A DNA stretch of 64,000 nt. Origin: Arthrobacter sp. Leaf141. Lineage in GTDB: Bacteria; Actinomycetota; Actinomycetes; Actinomycetales; Micrococcaceae. Below are positions 18,506 through 27,359 of this stretch, one piece after another. The number at the start of each line of letters is the position of its first letter. Position 1 is the stretch's first letter. The stretch is from NCBI RefSeq assembly GCF_001424565.1, contig NZ_LMOL01000016.1:160523-224522 (forward strand). Reading direction: 5' to 3'. The notes below the pieces were generated by a model that did no database searches, was not told where the DNA came from, and was given only the letters and a program-made list of their open reading frames with translations. A program made the translations under genes and the position numbers.

Positions 18506-19417
18506 CTAGGAATTTCTCCGGAGCAGGACCCGTGAACGAACACCGTCCGTAAGGGTTGCCCGCCAGACCCTGAGGCCATCGAGCCGCGACCGGCCGGAGG
18601 TGCCCTGGATTACTGTCTTGGCCAACCGGCGCAAGGATTCACGGATTTTCCGTCCCGGTGCGGAAATCGCGCGGTCCGCCAAAAGCTGGATTGGGGTGGG
18701 AATTTTTGCATCCTGACCCAGGACCGGAAATCGGTCCAGAAACCCTGTGGGTGAGATGCGTCGTCCGTGCACCCGGTTGCTGACATTGGTCCCATGGATC
18801 ACCTGCAGCCAGGCAGGGTCACCCCGAAGGCGGACCACGGGCATGGAATATTTGAGGTGATTATGCCAATCCTCCCAACAGGTCCTGGCGTCAGGCCAAG
18901 GCGCCAGCACTGAGCAGAATGCATTGTCCCGGTCTTCGTGCAGGTAGATTCCTTTGCTTGCGCTGATCAATCCCCGGGTGAGATAGATCGCCGTTGCACG
19001 ATCAACCGGGCCCACCGCCTGAAGCCGCTCTACAAAATCGCATGCCAATCCGTCATCGTTGTCCAGGTTTGTGGTTAGAAGCAGTTCTTTCGGTGATCCC
19101 AAGACGCCGGCAATATCGGACAGCAACTCACTTCGCGAGACTTCGCTCCGGAATATCGGCGAAAACACCGTGTCGGCGTTTAACTGCTTCATGCGGTCGA
19201 TCAGCCACACTGGACTCGCGGGATCAAGATAGATGATCCACGCGGAGGGTTTTCGGCTTTGTCCACTCACCGAGGGCAGGCAATACTTTTCAAAGAGATC
19301 AGCACGCTCCAGGAGCCATCCACTCCTGGCTCGAACAATGCCCTCGTAGCCTTTTGACGGCAGATTAAAACGCGTGAGAAGAACGTGATCGACGTCCGGA
19401 GATCCAACCAGGTCCAT
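18506..19417 (-). CDS. Putative rhamnosyltransferase family protein
   Basis: 303 aa. Begins with LLTRFNLPSKGYEG and contains CLPSVSGQSRKPSAWIIYLD and LLLTTNLDNDDGLACDFV, matching the recognisable layout of the putative rhamnosyl transferase family (Pfam Rhamno_transf): GT-A-like with an LDNDD metal/nucleotide motif. It would add a sugar, possibly rhamnose, to the repeat unit in the cytosol. No rhamnose biosynthesis genes (rmlABCD) are in this window, so the donor would come from elsewhere. ATG 19417; a 160-base gap without a gene separates it from the next gene upstream. Confidence 0.82.
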   Translation of the reverse strand: MDLVGSPDVDHVLLTRFNLPSKGYEGIVRARSGWLLERADLFEKYCLPSVSGQSRKPSAWIIYLDPASPVWLIDRMKQLNADTVFSPIFRSEVSRSELLSDIAGVLGSPKELLLTTNLDNDDGLACDFVERLQAVGPVDRATAIYLTRGLISASKGIYLHEDRDNAFCSVLAPWPDARTCWEDWHNHLKYSMPVVRLRGDPAWLQVIHGTNVSNRVHGRRISPTGFLDRFPVLGQDAKIPTPIQLLADRAISAPGRKIRESLRRLAKTVIQGTSGRSRLDGLRVWRATLTDGVRSRVLLRRNS

Positions 19418-19577
19418 ACTTCACCGCAATTCGAGTTCCGCTGTGGCACAAATGGGTAACTCCCTGATTTGTTAAGCTATCGTTCAGGGATTGGACCCAC
19501 CAGATCCGCGGGCTGGAAATGTGGGTAGCCACAGCAACTTTGTCGCGTGCTGCCCTGTCCCAGGGTGCCCCTGCCGT

Positions 19578-20504
19578 TCATTGAACAGCGAAGGAGTCAC
19601 TGCCTTCGAGGGCCCGGCGCACTGCGGGCACGTCGTCAATGTCGCCCAGGGTAAGCCGGGGGCTCTCGGACAGCCGCCGCCACAGGAAATAGGTCCGGAA
19701 ACCCACGCCCTTTCGTTCGTGCCGCGACTTGATGACATCCCGCCAGGTGCTGTACCCGAGCTTGAGCGTTGCAGCCAGGCCGCCAAACTGGCTGCACCGG
19801 AACACGAGCAGAGCCAAATGGCTGCCCAGCACAGGTAGTAGAAGCAATGCCGGCGTATGACAGTACTTGAACCGGAATTCGCTCCGCCACCTGAGTTGAC
19901 GCCGCAGCAGCGGTTTACGGTCCGCGTTGGGGCAGTGTGTGACCGGATCGGCGGAGCCGTGCCTGACAACCAGTCCAGCCGCCAGGAACCGAATGGCCAG
20001 GTCTGATTCCTCGCAGTAGAAGCCGTAGGATTCACGCAGGCCGCCGCAGGCGAGGACCGCATCCCGGCGGACAGCATGCGCGGCGCCGATGAAGGACCTG
20101 GCCAGTCCAATCGAGGGTCCGGCTGTTTCACCCTGCATAAGCACGCCATTCTCGGTGAATGGGACGGCAACAGCCCCGATCCGTTCGGAGCTGAAGTCAT
20201 CGAGAGTTTGTTGAACCGTTTTCGGGGAAGTAAAAAAGGCATCATCGTCCAGAATAATAACAAATGGAGTGGACGCCTCCCGGATGCAGATATTCCGGGC
20301 GGCAATAAGTCCAACATTATTTTTTCCGGCAATGACCCTGACTGTCGGAAACTGCGTTCGAACAATTTCCGCGGTCGCATCCAAGGATGCATCATCATAA
20401 ACAATAATGGGAACTTTCGGCACCTGCATGAGTGCGCTTGAAATCAACCGGGTCAGGTCATCAACACGATTATATGTCGAAATACATAAACTTATGCTGT
20501 TCAC
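19578..20504 (-). CDS. Glycosyltransferase family 2
   Basis: 308-aa GT-A enzyme: SLCISTYNRVDDLTRLISS at the N-terminus, the nucleotide-binding DDASLDATAEIV, and the metal-binding VIILDDDAFF (DXD). The C-terminal end has a hydrophobic segment (LLLLPVLGSHLALLVF) that may attach it to the membrane. The start is set by GGAGG five bases before GTG 20504; an in-frame TTG at 20516 lies inside that ribosome-binding site and is unlikely. Confidence 0.88.
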   Translation of the reverse strand: MNSISLCISTYNRVDDLTRLISSALMQVPKVPIIVYDDASLDATAEIVRTQFPTVRVIAGKNNVGLIAARNICIREASTPFVIILDDDAFFTSPKTVQQTLDDFSSERIGAVAVPFTENGVLMQGETAGPSIGLARSFIGAAHAVRRDAVLACGGLRESYGFYCEESDLAIRFLAAGLVVRHGSADPVTHCPNADRKPLLRRQLRWRSEFRFKYCHTPALLLLPVLGSHLALLVFRCSQFGGLAATLKLGYSTWRDVIKSRHERKGVGFRTYFLWRRLSESPRLTLGDIDDVPAVRRALEGSDSFAVQ

Positions 20505-20549
20505 GTAGTCCTCCAATCCAATATCGTCGGATGTTTGCCGGGATTCTTC

Positions 20550-21695
20550 TCACCTGCCGGGAATCGTCAGAATCCGTCGGGGCTTTGTAGCCGCCAGGGT
20601 CTCAGTATTTTCCCGGATCTGCTCTACGAAGTCCTCGAGCCTATGGTTTGCTTCGACGTAAGCCCTTGCCCTGCGCCCTAGGACGGCCGCCGCTGCCGGG
20701 TCGTTGAGGACGTACTCGATGCCGGCCCTGAGGGCGGCAACATCGCCGGGCGGAACCAGAAGTCCGTTCTCTCCGTCCCGGATCACATCAATTTGGCCTC
20801 GTGTCCTGGACGCGATGACCGGGCGCCCAGCGGCCATCCCTTCGAGGATTACGTTCACCCCTGCATCGATGTCGGAGGGGAGCAAGGGAACAACCACCAC
20901 TTTCGCCGCCGCATAGGATGCCCGGAGCTCGGCCGGTGTCAGGGGTCCAACCTCCAGATCCGCCAAATCTCCCAACTGACCACGGACGTCCTTCGTGGCC
21001 GTCCGGAGTCCGTCGTGGGTAACCACCAGGGATGCTGCAATTCGAACCGGAATTTTGAGTCCCCGGGCAGCCTCAACGAGCGTCTGGAAATCGCGCTCAG
21101 TGGACCCTGCCGAAAAGATGATGGTTTGCTCATCGCTGCCCGGATGATAGAACTCCTGGTCAACGGGGTGGTGGACCAGGACGATATCCTCCGGACTGAA
21201 ACCGGAGTTTTCGATGGCGAGGGAGCGCTGGAGGGAACTCCAGGTGATGATGCGGTCGACGCCGGAGCGAAAGATCCTGAGCGGGATACGGACGGAAGGT
21301 TTCGACATCCAGAACATCAGTGCAAGGTGCGGGGTCCGCACCCGGAAGCAGGCAAAGAGGGCTGCAACGGCCACCGTATGCCGCTCGGACCACGTCACCA
21401 CCACGTCATAAGACCTGCTCCGAAGAGCTGCCTCCATCGCCTGGGCCACAAAATATGGGAGGAACTTGTAGACGCGCCCACGCCAGCCCGCCATACCGGT
21501 CACCTCGAACTCGTCCAGAACGTCGCAGCCGAGGACCTCTTCCAGAAGCAGACTGCGGGGCTCCTCGCCAGCCCGCTGCCGGATTGCCCGCTCCGCGTTG
21601 TCCGTGCGGGATCGTCCCCGGCTTTTCACCAGCAGGACCCTGGGAGCCTGCCCGGCTTCGTCTTTGCGCGGCCCGCGCGTCCCGTCCCGCGGCAT
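20550..21695 (-). CDS. Glycosyltransferase family 4
   Basis: 381-aa GT-B glycosyltransferase. The C-terminal donor domain is clear: VVPLLPSDIDAGVNVILEGM, then AAGRPVIASRTRGQIDVI and GENGLLVPPGDVAAL, the E-x7-E region of GT4 retaining enzymes. The N-terminal acceptor domain has YDVVVTWSERHTVAVAAL. The ATG shares one base with the stop of the upstream fused GT2-GT2 gene (TGATG), so the two are coupled. Substrate unknown. Confidence 0.88.
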   Translation of the reverse strand: MPRDGTRGPRKDEAGQAPRVLLVKSRGRSRTDNAERAIRQRAGEEPRSLLLEEVLGCDVLDEFEVTGMAGWRGRVYKFLPYFVAQAMEAALRSRSYDVVVTWSERHTVAVAALFACFRVRTPHLALMFWMSKPSVRIPLRIFRSGVDRIITWSSLQRSLAIENSGFSPEDIVLVHHPVDQEFYHPGSDEQTIIFSAGSTERDFQTLVEAARGLKIPVRIAASLVVTHDGLRTATKDVRGQLGDLADLEVGPLTPAELRASYAAAKVVVVPLLPSDIDAGVNVILEGMAAGRPVIASRTRGQIDVIRDGENGLLVPPGDVAALRAGIEYVLNDPAAAAVLGRRARAYVEANHRLEDFVEQIRENTETLAATKPRRILTIPGR

Positions 21696-23542
21696 CAGGA
21701 AGCCCTACTGCTTTCATCGCGATGCCATCGCACGGCCCGCGAAGACCGTGGTTCCCCTCGTCCGGCCAGCGCAAAACAGGTGTAGACCAGTGCGTCCGCG
21801 GCCGATATCGGCCCACGGATGGAGCGGAGCAGTCCCTTCATCGTGTCCCGCGCACCGGACGGACCGGCTCCGGCCTGCTCGCTGTTCCCCCGGTAGACCC
21901 GCCGGAGGGTCCCCACGAGGGCCTTTGTGGACCGCGGCGTCCGAACGAGTACCGGATCGCAGTCGAGGACGCGTTTCTCGTCCGCCCGATATAGCCGGTC
22001 GATGTAATAGTCGTCGCCTGTGACCGCAGGAAACTCGCCGAGGACGTCGTGTCCGCGTTCGCTGAGGCCGTAAACGCCCGCCCCCCAAAGCGCCGCCGAC
22101 GTGCCGGGGATCCGGCTCCTCGCGCGATAGTAGGACCGCACAGCGTGGCTCGCTTCCCTGAAGTCGTATCGGAATGCCGGCCTGGCCGCGAACGGTGCGT
22201 CCTCGGAGGAAAGCTCCTCAAACGTAAGCCGGAGGGCTTCCTCGGAGATTTCTATGTCAGCGTCCAGGTAGATCCGTGGCCACAGCGTCGCCGCCCGGTC
22301 GCCGGCGTTGAGGGCCGCCACCTTCGACGGTTCCTGCACGCGGATGACTTCCACACCCGGAACGGATGATGCTGCAGCTTCGGTGCCATCGACGCAGCCG
22401 TTGCAGGCCACAATGACCTGGACCTTCCCGGTCCCGAGGGGCCTGGCAAGGCATGCCAACGTCCGCCTGATGACTGCCACTTCATTATGGGCGGGAATGA
22501 TAACGGCGCCGCAGGGGAAATTTTCCGGCAGTCCGGGATCAGGGTACTGAACGGCGTGGGGAAGCATGGCCCATGTCCGTGAACGCAGAACAGCGTGCAA
22601 GGCCCGCCTGTGCGCAGGTTGCCAGGCCCTGGCAAGCTCCGCAAAGCCCACTATGACGTGAACGGAGGTCGAATACATTCCGTGCCCGTACTTCCGTGCG
22701 TACCGGACCCGGTTGACTGCCAGCAAGGCCGTGAGTGCTGGGGAACTTCCGGAGCCTCCCTCCCTGTGGCGCATTCGGGCGGCCGGTTCGAACCAGACCC
22801 CCGCACGACCGAGCCGAACGCGACGGAAAAAATCCGTTTCCTCCGAATAGAGGAAAAATTGCTCGTCCCAGCGTCCGACCAAAGCCGCCACGTCGGGCCT
22901 TATCAGCAAAGCCGCCCCGGTCGCCCAGTCCACGGGATGCGGATGAGTGTAACTGCCGTCGTCGTAAACAGTCTCTGACAGCCACCCGGGCCGGCCCTGG
23001 AACCTGCTTCCCAGCAAGGCATCACCCAGGGAGCGAAGCAGGCCCGGCTCCCTCCGCAGGGAACGGTGCAGCTCACCGGCTGCGTCAAGGAGTGCGGGGA
23101 CCACAACGCCGGCCCCCGAGTCAGTCAGGCGTTGCCGCAGGGTCTTGATCGAACCCCGTTCCACCCAGAGATCCGGATTCAAAACGAGAATGCTGCCGGC
23201 TTCGCCAACCAACTCCATGGCCCGGTTGATGCCTCCGGCGTAGCCCAGATTGCCGCCCGTTGAAAACGAAAGCACGTCACTTTGAAGGGAGAGCACGTCC
23301 AATGTGGCAGGCGCCGGTGAGTTGTCCGCGACGATGACCTTGATGGACTGGTCCTCAGTCTCGCAGCGAAGGCTTGCCAGCAGCTGTGGCACGTCGGATT
23401 CGTTGTTGTACGTCACCACGATGACAGCAACGTCCGCGTAGTCCGTCGCCGGTGTGAAACCGGGCAACCCGTTGAGTCCGGTCAGCGCGGGCCGATCCGG
23501 CTTCGTATTCCGGCTGGGCGGTTCACCGTGTGCAGACTTCAT
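21695..23542 (-). CDS. Fused double-domain glycosyltransferase (GT2-GT2)
   Basis: 615-aa protein with two complete GT-A/GT2 domains. Domain 1 (about 30-290) starts VAVIVVTYNNESDVPQLLAS, has GGNLGYAGGINRAM, LVLNPDLWVERGS and a conserved WATGAALLIRPD, like WbbL-type rhamnosyltransferases. Domain 2 (about 330-560) starts AVIIPAHNEVAVIRRTLACL, with KVAALNAGDRA and IYLDADIEI (DXD). ATG 23542 lies six bases after GGAG; TTG 23554 is an alternative. A fusion of two successive sugar transfers is likely. The 200 bases upstream hold no gene and may carry its promoter. Confidence 0.88.
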   Translation of the reverse strand: MKSAHGEPPSRNTKPDRPALTGLNGLPGFTPATDYADVAVIVVTYNNESDVPQLLASLRCETEDQSIKVIVADNSPAPATLDVLSLQSDVLSFSTGGNLGYAGGINRAMELVGEAGSILVLNPDLWVERGSIKTLRQRLTDSGAGVVVPALLDAAGELHRSLRREPGLLRSLGDALLGSRFQGRPGWLSETVYDDGSYTHPHPVDWATGAALLIRPDVAALVGRWDEQFFLYSEETDFFRRVRLGRAGVWFEPAARMRHREGGSGSSPALTALLAVNRVRYARKYGHGMYSTSVHVIVGFAELARAWQPAHRRALHAVLRSRTWAMLPHAVQYPDPGLPENFPCGAVIIPAHNEVAVIRRTLACLARPLGTGKVQVIVACNGCVDGTEAAASSVPGVEVIRVQEPSKVAALNAGDRAATLWPRIYLDADIEISEEALRLTFEELSSEDAPFAARPAFRYDFREASHAVRSYYRARSRIPGTSAALWGAGVYGLSERGHDVLGEFPAVTGDDYYIDRLYRADEKRVLDCDPVLVRTPRSTKALVGTLRRVYRGNSEQAGAGPSGARDTMKGLLRSIRGPISAADALVYTCFALAGRGEPRSSRAVRWHRDESSRAS

Positions 23543-23755
23543 GTTTTGCTCCAAGCGCGCGGCACAATCACCTTCCGGCCTTACCTGGCGTCTGCACTGC
23601 CTGGCCGAAGGTGCCGGCTGCCCGGCACGTGGTTGTGGTGTTTGGATATTCTGTTACTGATGGCCGGCCGGGGATGGAACCGCGGCCCCGAACCCGGGGC
23701 AGCGTTCCGGCTGGCATCTGTAGTTCCCAACCGTAGGCTCGGCTACCCGCGTTCA

Positions 23756-24973
23756 CTAGCCATGCAGGCCGACATTGTGGGAGTCCGCCTGAGCTTTGTG
23801 GTGCGGCACGGGGGAGTCGGCCTCCCCTGCGGCACGCAGTTGCCGTTCGCTTACCGTACCGGCAGTGGACGCCACGGCAGCTGCCGGATCCGCCAATCGC
23901 ACACGGTGCGGAGCTGCCGGAACAGCGGTTCTCTTTGCCTGCCCCTTGCCCCGGTAGCGGAAACTTCGAAGCTGGCTCTCCAGGACCGGCAAGGGCGGAA
24001 GTTCCCGGGCAGCTTCCAGTTCTTCCTGCCGGAGGGGCTCCCACTGGGCTATCTGTTGCAGGGCGCCGCCCGCATCACCGGACAACGGCAGAATCCTGCC
24101 TAAGCCGCGGCGCAGGATTTCCCGGGCAAAGTGTTCCTGGTGATCATCCACGTGCTCCCCTTGTCGAGCGGAACGCACCGCCAGCAAAGGAACGGCGCCG
24201 TTATCCAGCGCCTGCAGAACCGATCCGACCCCGGCGTGGCAGACAAACGCGTCAGAGTCCCGGATGAGCTGCCCCATCTGTTCCCAAGGCAACTCGCTGT
24301 GCGTTGTTCCAGGCACGTCGTCGCGCGAGGTCGCCCCAAGCTGCCACGTTACGGAGCAATCGTCGGGCAACACCGCCCTGACCGCATCGACCGCCCGGTC
24401 GAACCGGTAGGGCTGGATGGTCCCCAAACTGACAAACACGTTCCTGACGGCGGTGCGCCGCCCGCGTAACCGGGTGTCCCAGTTGTCCAGCACAGATCCA
24501 GAGTATTTCCACCTGTCATTCGCCCATCGTTCATACTGGGTATAGGTCTGGACGCCCGGAAAAAGTCGCAGGAGCCGCCCGGTGGCGGACGGGGCATGAG
24601 TTCTCGCGAGGCTCTCCACGTACAGGGCCTGGACTCCCATCCAGGCAGCGAGCGGCAGGAAGGAAACTGCCACGGCCGCCCCGGTGCTCACTACGTAGTG
24701 GTACGAACCACTGCGAAGAATCCTGTATGCGGCCAGGATCGTGTGCAACGTCCCCCATGCATCCCGGGTGCCTATTGACGGGATGAACTGCACATTGCGG
24801 CCTGACAGCATGGACCGGGCCTGGGGAGTATTGAAGGTGACCCACATGGACCTTGAGTCAAGCTCGGGATAGAGGTCTGCCATCTTTTTGAGTTCGGCCA
24901 GGTGCCCGCCACACGAGGAGACCCACAGAACACGCTTGTCGGGCGGGATCAGGTCGCCCAGGGTCCCGGTCAT
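23756..24973 (-). CDS. Fused Alg14-Alg13-like (PssD-PssE-like) glycosyltransferase
   Basis: 405 aa from ATG 24973. N-terminal Alg14/PssD-like half: VLWVSSCGGHLAELKKM, VSTGAAVAVSFLPLAA, LYVESLARTHAPSATGRLL. C-terminal Alg13/PssE-like half: VFVSLGTIQPYRFDRAVDAV, then SDAFVCHAGVGSVLQALDNG and EHVDDHQEHFAREI. In most bacteria these are two adjacent polypeptides, the membrane-anchoring subunit and the catalytic subunit. Here they form one chain in the order Alg14-Alg13, followed by a basic, low-complexity tail of about 70 residues. An in-frame start at 25090 would add 39 non-conserved residues. First gene of the minus-strand half of the polysaccharide locus. Confidence 0.85.
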   Translation of the reverse strand: MTGTLGDLIPPDKRVLWVSSCGGHLAELKKMADLYPELDSRSMWVTFNTPQARSMLSGRNVQFIPSIGTRDAWGTLHTILAAYRILRSGSYHYVVSTGAAVAVSFLPLAAWMGVQALYVESLARTHAPSATGRLLRLFPGVQTYTQYERWANDRWKYSGSVLDNWDTRLRGRRTAVRNVFVSLGTIQPYRFDRAVDAVRAVLPDDCSVTWQLGATSRDDVPGTTHSELPWEQMGQLIRDSDAFVCHAGVGSVLQALDNGAVPLLAVRSARQGEHVDDHQEHFAREILRRGLGRILPLSGDAGGALQQIAQWEPLRQEELEAARELPPLPVLESQLRSFRYRGKGQAKRTAVPAAPHRVRLADPAAAVASTAGTVSERQLRAAGEADSPVPHHKAQADSHNVGLHG

Positions 24974-25185
24974 CGCCTTGCCAGCCCGGGACGTGGTGGA
25001 ATAAACCGGGAAAATTTTCCGGGTGCAGACTTCATTTTCGGCTCCATTGTCGCGGTACAACCACGCAGCGGCGGGAATCGGGGTCTGCACTGCCCTTGTC
25101 CTGCCATCAGCACCGGCTCGCCGGTGCCTGTCTGTCGCGTTCAGGTAGTTGTTACCGGCGTCCCGCGGGTGGCGTATCCACCGTC

Positions 25186-25280
25186 ATGCGGCCCGGAACC
25201 GGGAACCGCATGCCCTCAGGGCATCCGTACTTTTTAACCGTAGGCACCGTGATCCGGCGTTCCTAGCCGGAATCACGGTG
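25186..25280. terminator. Two hairpins between the aminopeptidase and the polysaccharide genes
   Basis: One interrupted dyad lies at 25186-25211 (ATGCGG-CCCGG / CCGGG-CCGCAT). A stronger one lies at 25245-25280 (CACCGTGAT-CCGGC / GCCGGAATCACGGTG, 7-base loop, one bulged base). They follow the minus-strand aminopeptidase stop at 25334 and precede the glycosyltransferase start. No clear U-run follows the larger stem on the minus strand, so a terminator or a leader structure are both possible. Confidence 0.4.
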
Positions 25281-25333
25281 CGTGTGGGTATCCGCACCAT
25301 CTTTGTGGAGCGCCTGAAGTGGCCGTCCGTCCC

Positions 25334-26638
25334 CTAGGCTGCAGTGCCGAAGAAACGCTCCGCAACAGCAGCCAGCCGGTGGGGGTCCTCGACGCCGCAC
25401 AGTTCGCGCGCCGAGTGCATGGAGAGAAGCGGCACCCCCACGTCCACCGTGCGGATTCCCAGCCGGGTGGCAGTCAGCGGACCGATCGTGGACCCGCAGG
25501 GCATCACGTTATTGGACACAAATTCCTGGTAGGGAACGCTGGATTCGGCGCAGAGCCGGGCCCAGAAGGCGGCCCCCGCAGCGTCAGTGGCGTACCGCTG
25601 GTTGGCGTTGATTTTCAGGAGCGGGCCGCCGTTGAGGACAGGGTGGTTGGCGGGGTCGTGCCGTTCGGCGTAGTTGGGGTGGACTGCATGCCCGGCGTCG
25701 GCCGAGACGCAGAACGATGCCGCCAGTGCCTGCCGGCGCTGGCTGACGGTGGCCCCGAGGCCGTCGGAGATGCGCACCAGCACGTCCTCGAGGATGGGTC
25801 CACAGGCGCCCGAACGGGAGTTGGACCCGATTTCCTCATGATCGAAGGCGGCCAGGACGGCGATCGGAGCGCCGGGGACGGCAGCGGCCGCGGCGTGTGC
25901 CATCAGCGCCGCCAGACCCGCGTGCGTGGCGGACAGGTTGTCCAGCCGGCCGGAGGCAAAGAATTCACTGTTGACGCCGAAAACCGCGGGCGCCTGCGTG
26001 TCTGCAATAACGACGTCGTACCCGCCAATGGCAGCAGGGTCCACCGAACCACCGCCGGCGCGGGCGGCGAGGACGCCGAGGAGGTCAACGTCGCCGGGGG
26101 CGCCCAGGCCCCAGACCGGGTTCATGTGGCGCTGCTTGTCCAGGGTGAGCCCGTCATTGACGGCCCGGTCCAGGTGGATGGCCAGTTGCGGGAACCGGAG
26201 CATGGGGCCGGTGGCGGTGAGGTGTTCGGTGCCGTCCAGCATCACCAGCCGGCCGGCGAGCTGCAGTTCCCGGTCAAGCCAGGAGTTCAGCAGCGGCCCG
26301 CCGTAAACTTCCACGCCCGCCTGCAGCCAGCCGTGCGCGCCCGTTGTGGGTTTGGGCTTGAGCTTGAAGGACGGCGAATCCGTGTGCGCCCCCAGGATGT
26401 TGAACCCGGTGGTGGGTCCGGCGTTCCCGGGGACCACCCAGGCAATCAGTGCCCCGTCCCGGATGATGAAAAAGGAGCCGGCACCCCCATCCCACGGCTC
26501 AAGCTCATCCAGCCGGGCGAAACCCGCAGCTTCAAGCCGCCGGCCCGCCTCGTGCACGGCGTGGAAGCTCGACGGCGAGGCGCTGACGTAGGCGCCAAGG
26601 TCCTGGATGTGCTCTGTAGCGGAGGAAAAGATAGCCAT
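25334..26638 (-). CDS. M18 family metalloaminopeptidase
   Basis: 434-aa cytosolic aminopeptidase of the M18 family (ApeB/DNPEP type), which removes N-terminal, often acidic, residues from peptides using two metal ions. Visible signatures are GAHTDSPSFKLKP (first metal His/Asp), LAAFDHEEIGS (catalytic Glu pair) and CVSADAGHAVHPNYAERHDP, plus the C-terminal LLSMHSARELCG with the last His ligand. Length matches the family. It lies 28 bases after the response-regulator gene and may be co-transcribed, although a housekeeping role independent of that system is more usual. Confidence 0.94.
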   Translation of the reverse strand: MAIFSSATEHIQDLGAYVSASPSSFHAVHEAGRRLEAAGFARLDELEPWDGGAGSFFIIRDGALIAWVVPGNAGPTTGFNILGAHTDSPSFKLKPKPTTGAHGWLQAGVEVYGGPLLNSWLDRELQLAGRLVMLDGTEHLTATGPMLRFPQLAIHLDRAVNDGLTLDKQRHMNPVWGLGAPGDVDLLGVLAARAGGGSVDPAAIGGYDVVIADTQAPAVFGVNSEFFASGRLDNLSATHAGLAALMAHAAAAAVPGAPIAVLAAFDHEEIGSNSRSGACGPILEDVLVRISDGLGATVSQRRQALAASFCVSADAGHAVHPNYAERHDPANHPVLNGGPLLKINANQRYATDAAGAAFWARLCAESSVPYQEFVSNNVMPCGSTIGPLTATRLGIRTVDVGVPLLSMHSARELCGVEDPHRLAAVAERFFGTAA

Positions 26639-26666
26639 CTACCGAGTCTAGGGGGTGCCGTTACCC

Positions 26667-27359
26667 TCAGTAGTCGGGGTTGCTCGGGACCACCAGTCCG
26701 GTCTCATAGGCATAAACCACTGCCTGCACCCGGTCCCGGAGGTGGAGTTTTGTGAGGATCCGGCGCACGTGGGTCTTCACCGTGGCCTCCGAAAGGTAGT
26801 AGCGGTGGGCGATCTCGGCGTTGGAGAGGCCTTCCGCCATGGCCTCGAGCATCTCGGTCTCCCGCGGCGTGAGGTCGGCCAGGAGCGGATCGGGAGCCGC
26901 TGCCGCCGGCGCCGGCCGGGCAGCGCCACGCACATACGTCTCCAGCAGCCGCTGCGTGACCCGGGGCGCCACCACCGCGTCCCCGCTGGCCACCACCCGC
27001 ACGGCGTGGATGAGTTCTTCCGGCGCGGCGTCCTTGAGGAGGAACGCCGACGCTCCGGCCTGCAGCCCGGCGAAGGCGTACTCGTCCACATCGAACGTGG
27101 TCAGGATGATGATCCGGGCGCAGGAGCCTGCAGCCGTGATGGCGCGGGTGGCCTCGATGCCGTCAAGGACGGGCATCCGCACGTCCATGAGCACCACATC
27201 CGGGTTCAACTCCTGAACCCGGCGGATCGCTTCGGCGCCGTCGGAGGCTTCGCCCACAATATGCAGGTCGTCCTCGCCCTCGAGGATGAGGCGGAACCCC
27301 ATCCTCAGCAGCGGCTGGTCATCCACCAGCAGAACGGAGATAAGGGCGTTGTCAGTCAT
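26667..27359 (-). CDS. NarL/LuxR-family response regulator
   Basis: 230-aa response regulator. Receiver domain with the acidic pocket (SVLLVDDQPLLRMG), phospho-acceptor Asp in VVLMDVRMPVLDG and the conserved Lys in ASAFLLKDAAPEELI. The C-terminal LuxR-type HTH begins near LTPRETEMLEAMAEGLSNAE and ends LHLRDRVQAVVYAY. The start ATG overlaps the sensor kinase stop by 4 bases (ATGA), so kinase and regulator are a coupled pair. Its likely target is the ABC exporter genes upstream in the same operon, as usual for such modules. Confidence 0.95.
   Translation of the reverse strand: MTDNALISVLLVDDQPLLRMGFRLILEGEDDLHIVGEASDGAEAIRRVQELNPDVVLMDVRMPVLDGIEATRAITAAGSCARIIILTTFDVDEYAFAGLQAGASAFLLKDAAPEELIHAVRVVASGDAVVAPRVTQRLLETYVRGAARPAPAAAAPDPLLADLTPRETEMLEAMAEGLSNAEIAHRYYLSEATVKTHVRRILTKLHLRDRVQAVVYAYETGLVVPSNPDY

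Noticed and set aside
25319-26755. 478-aa plus-strand open frame
   Set aside because: Antisense to the M18 aminopeptidase, which has all metal-binding motifs; translation is Gly/Arg/Val-rich without domain signals.
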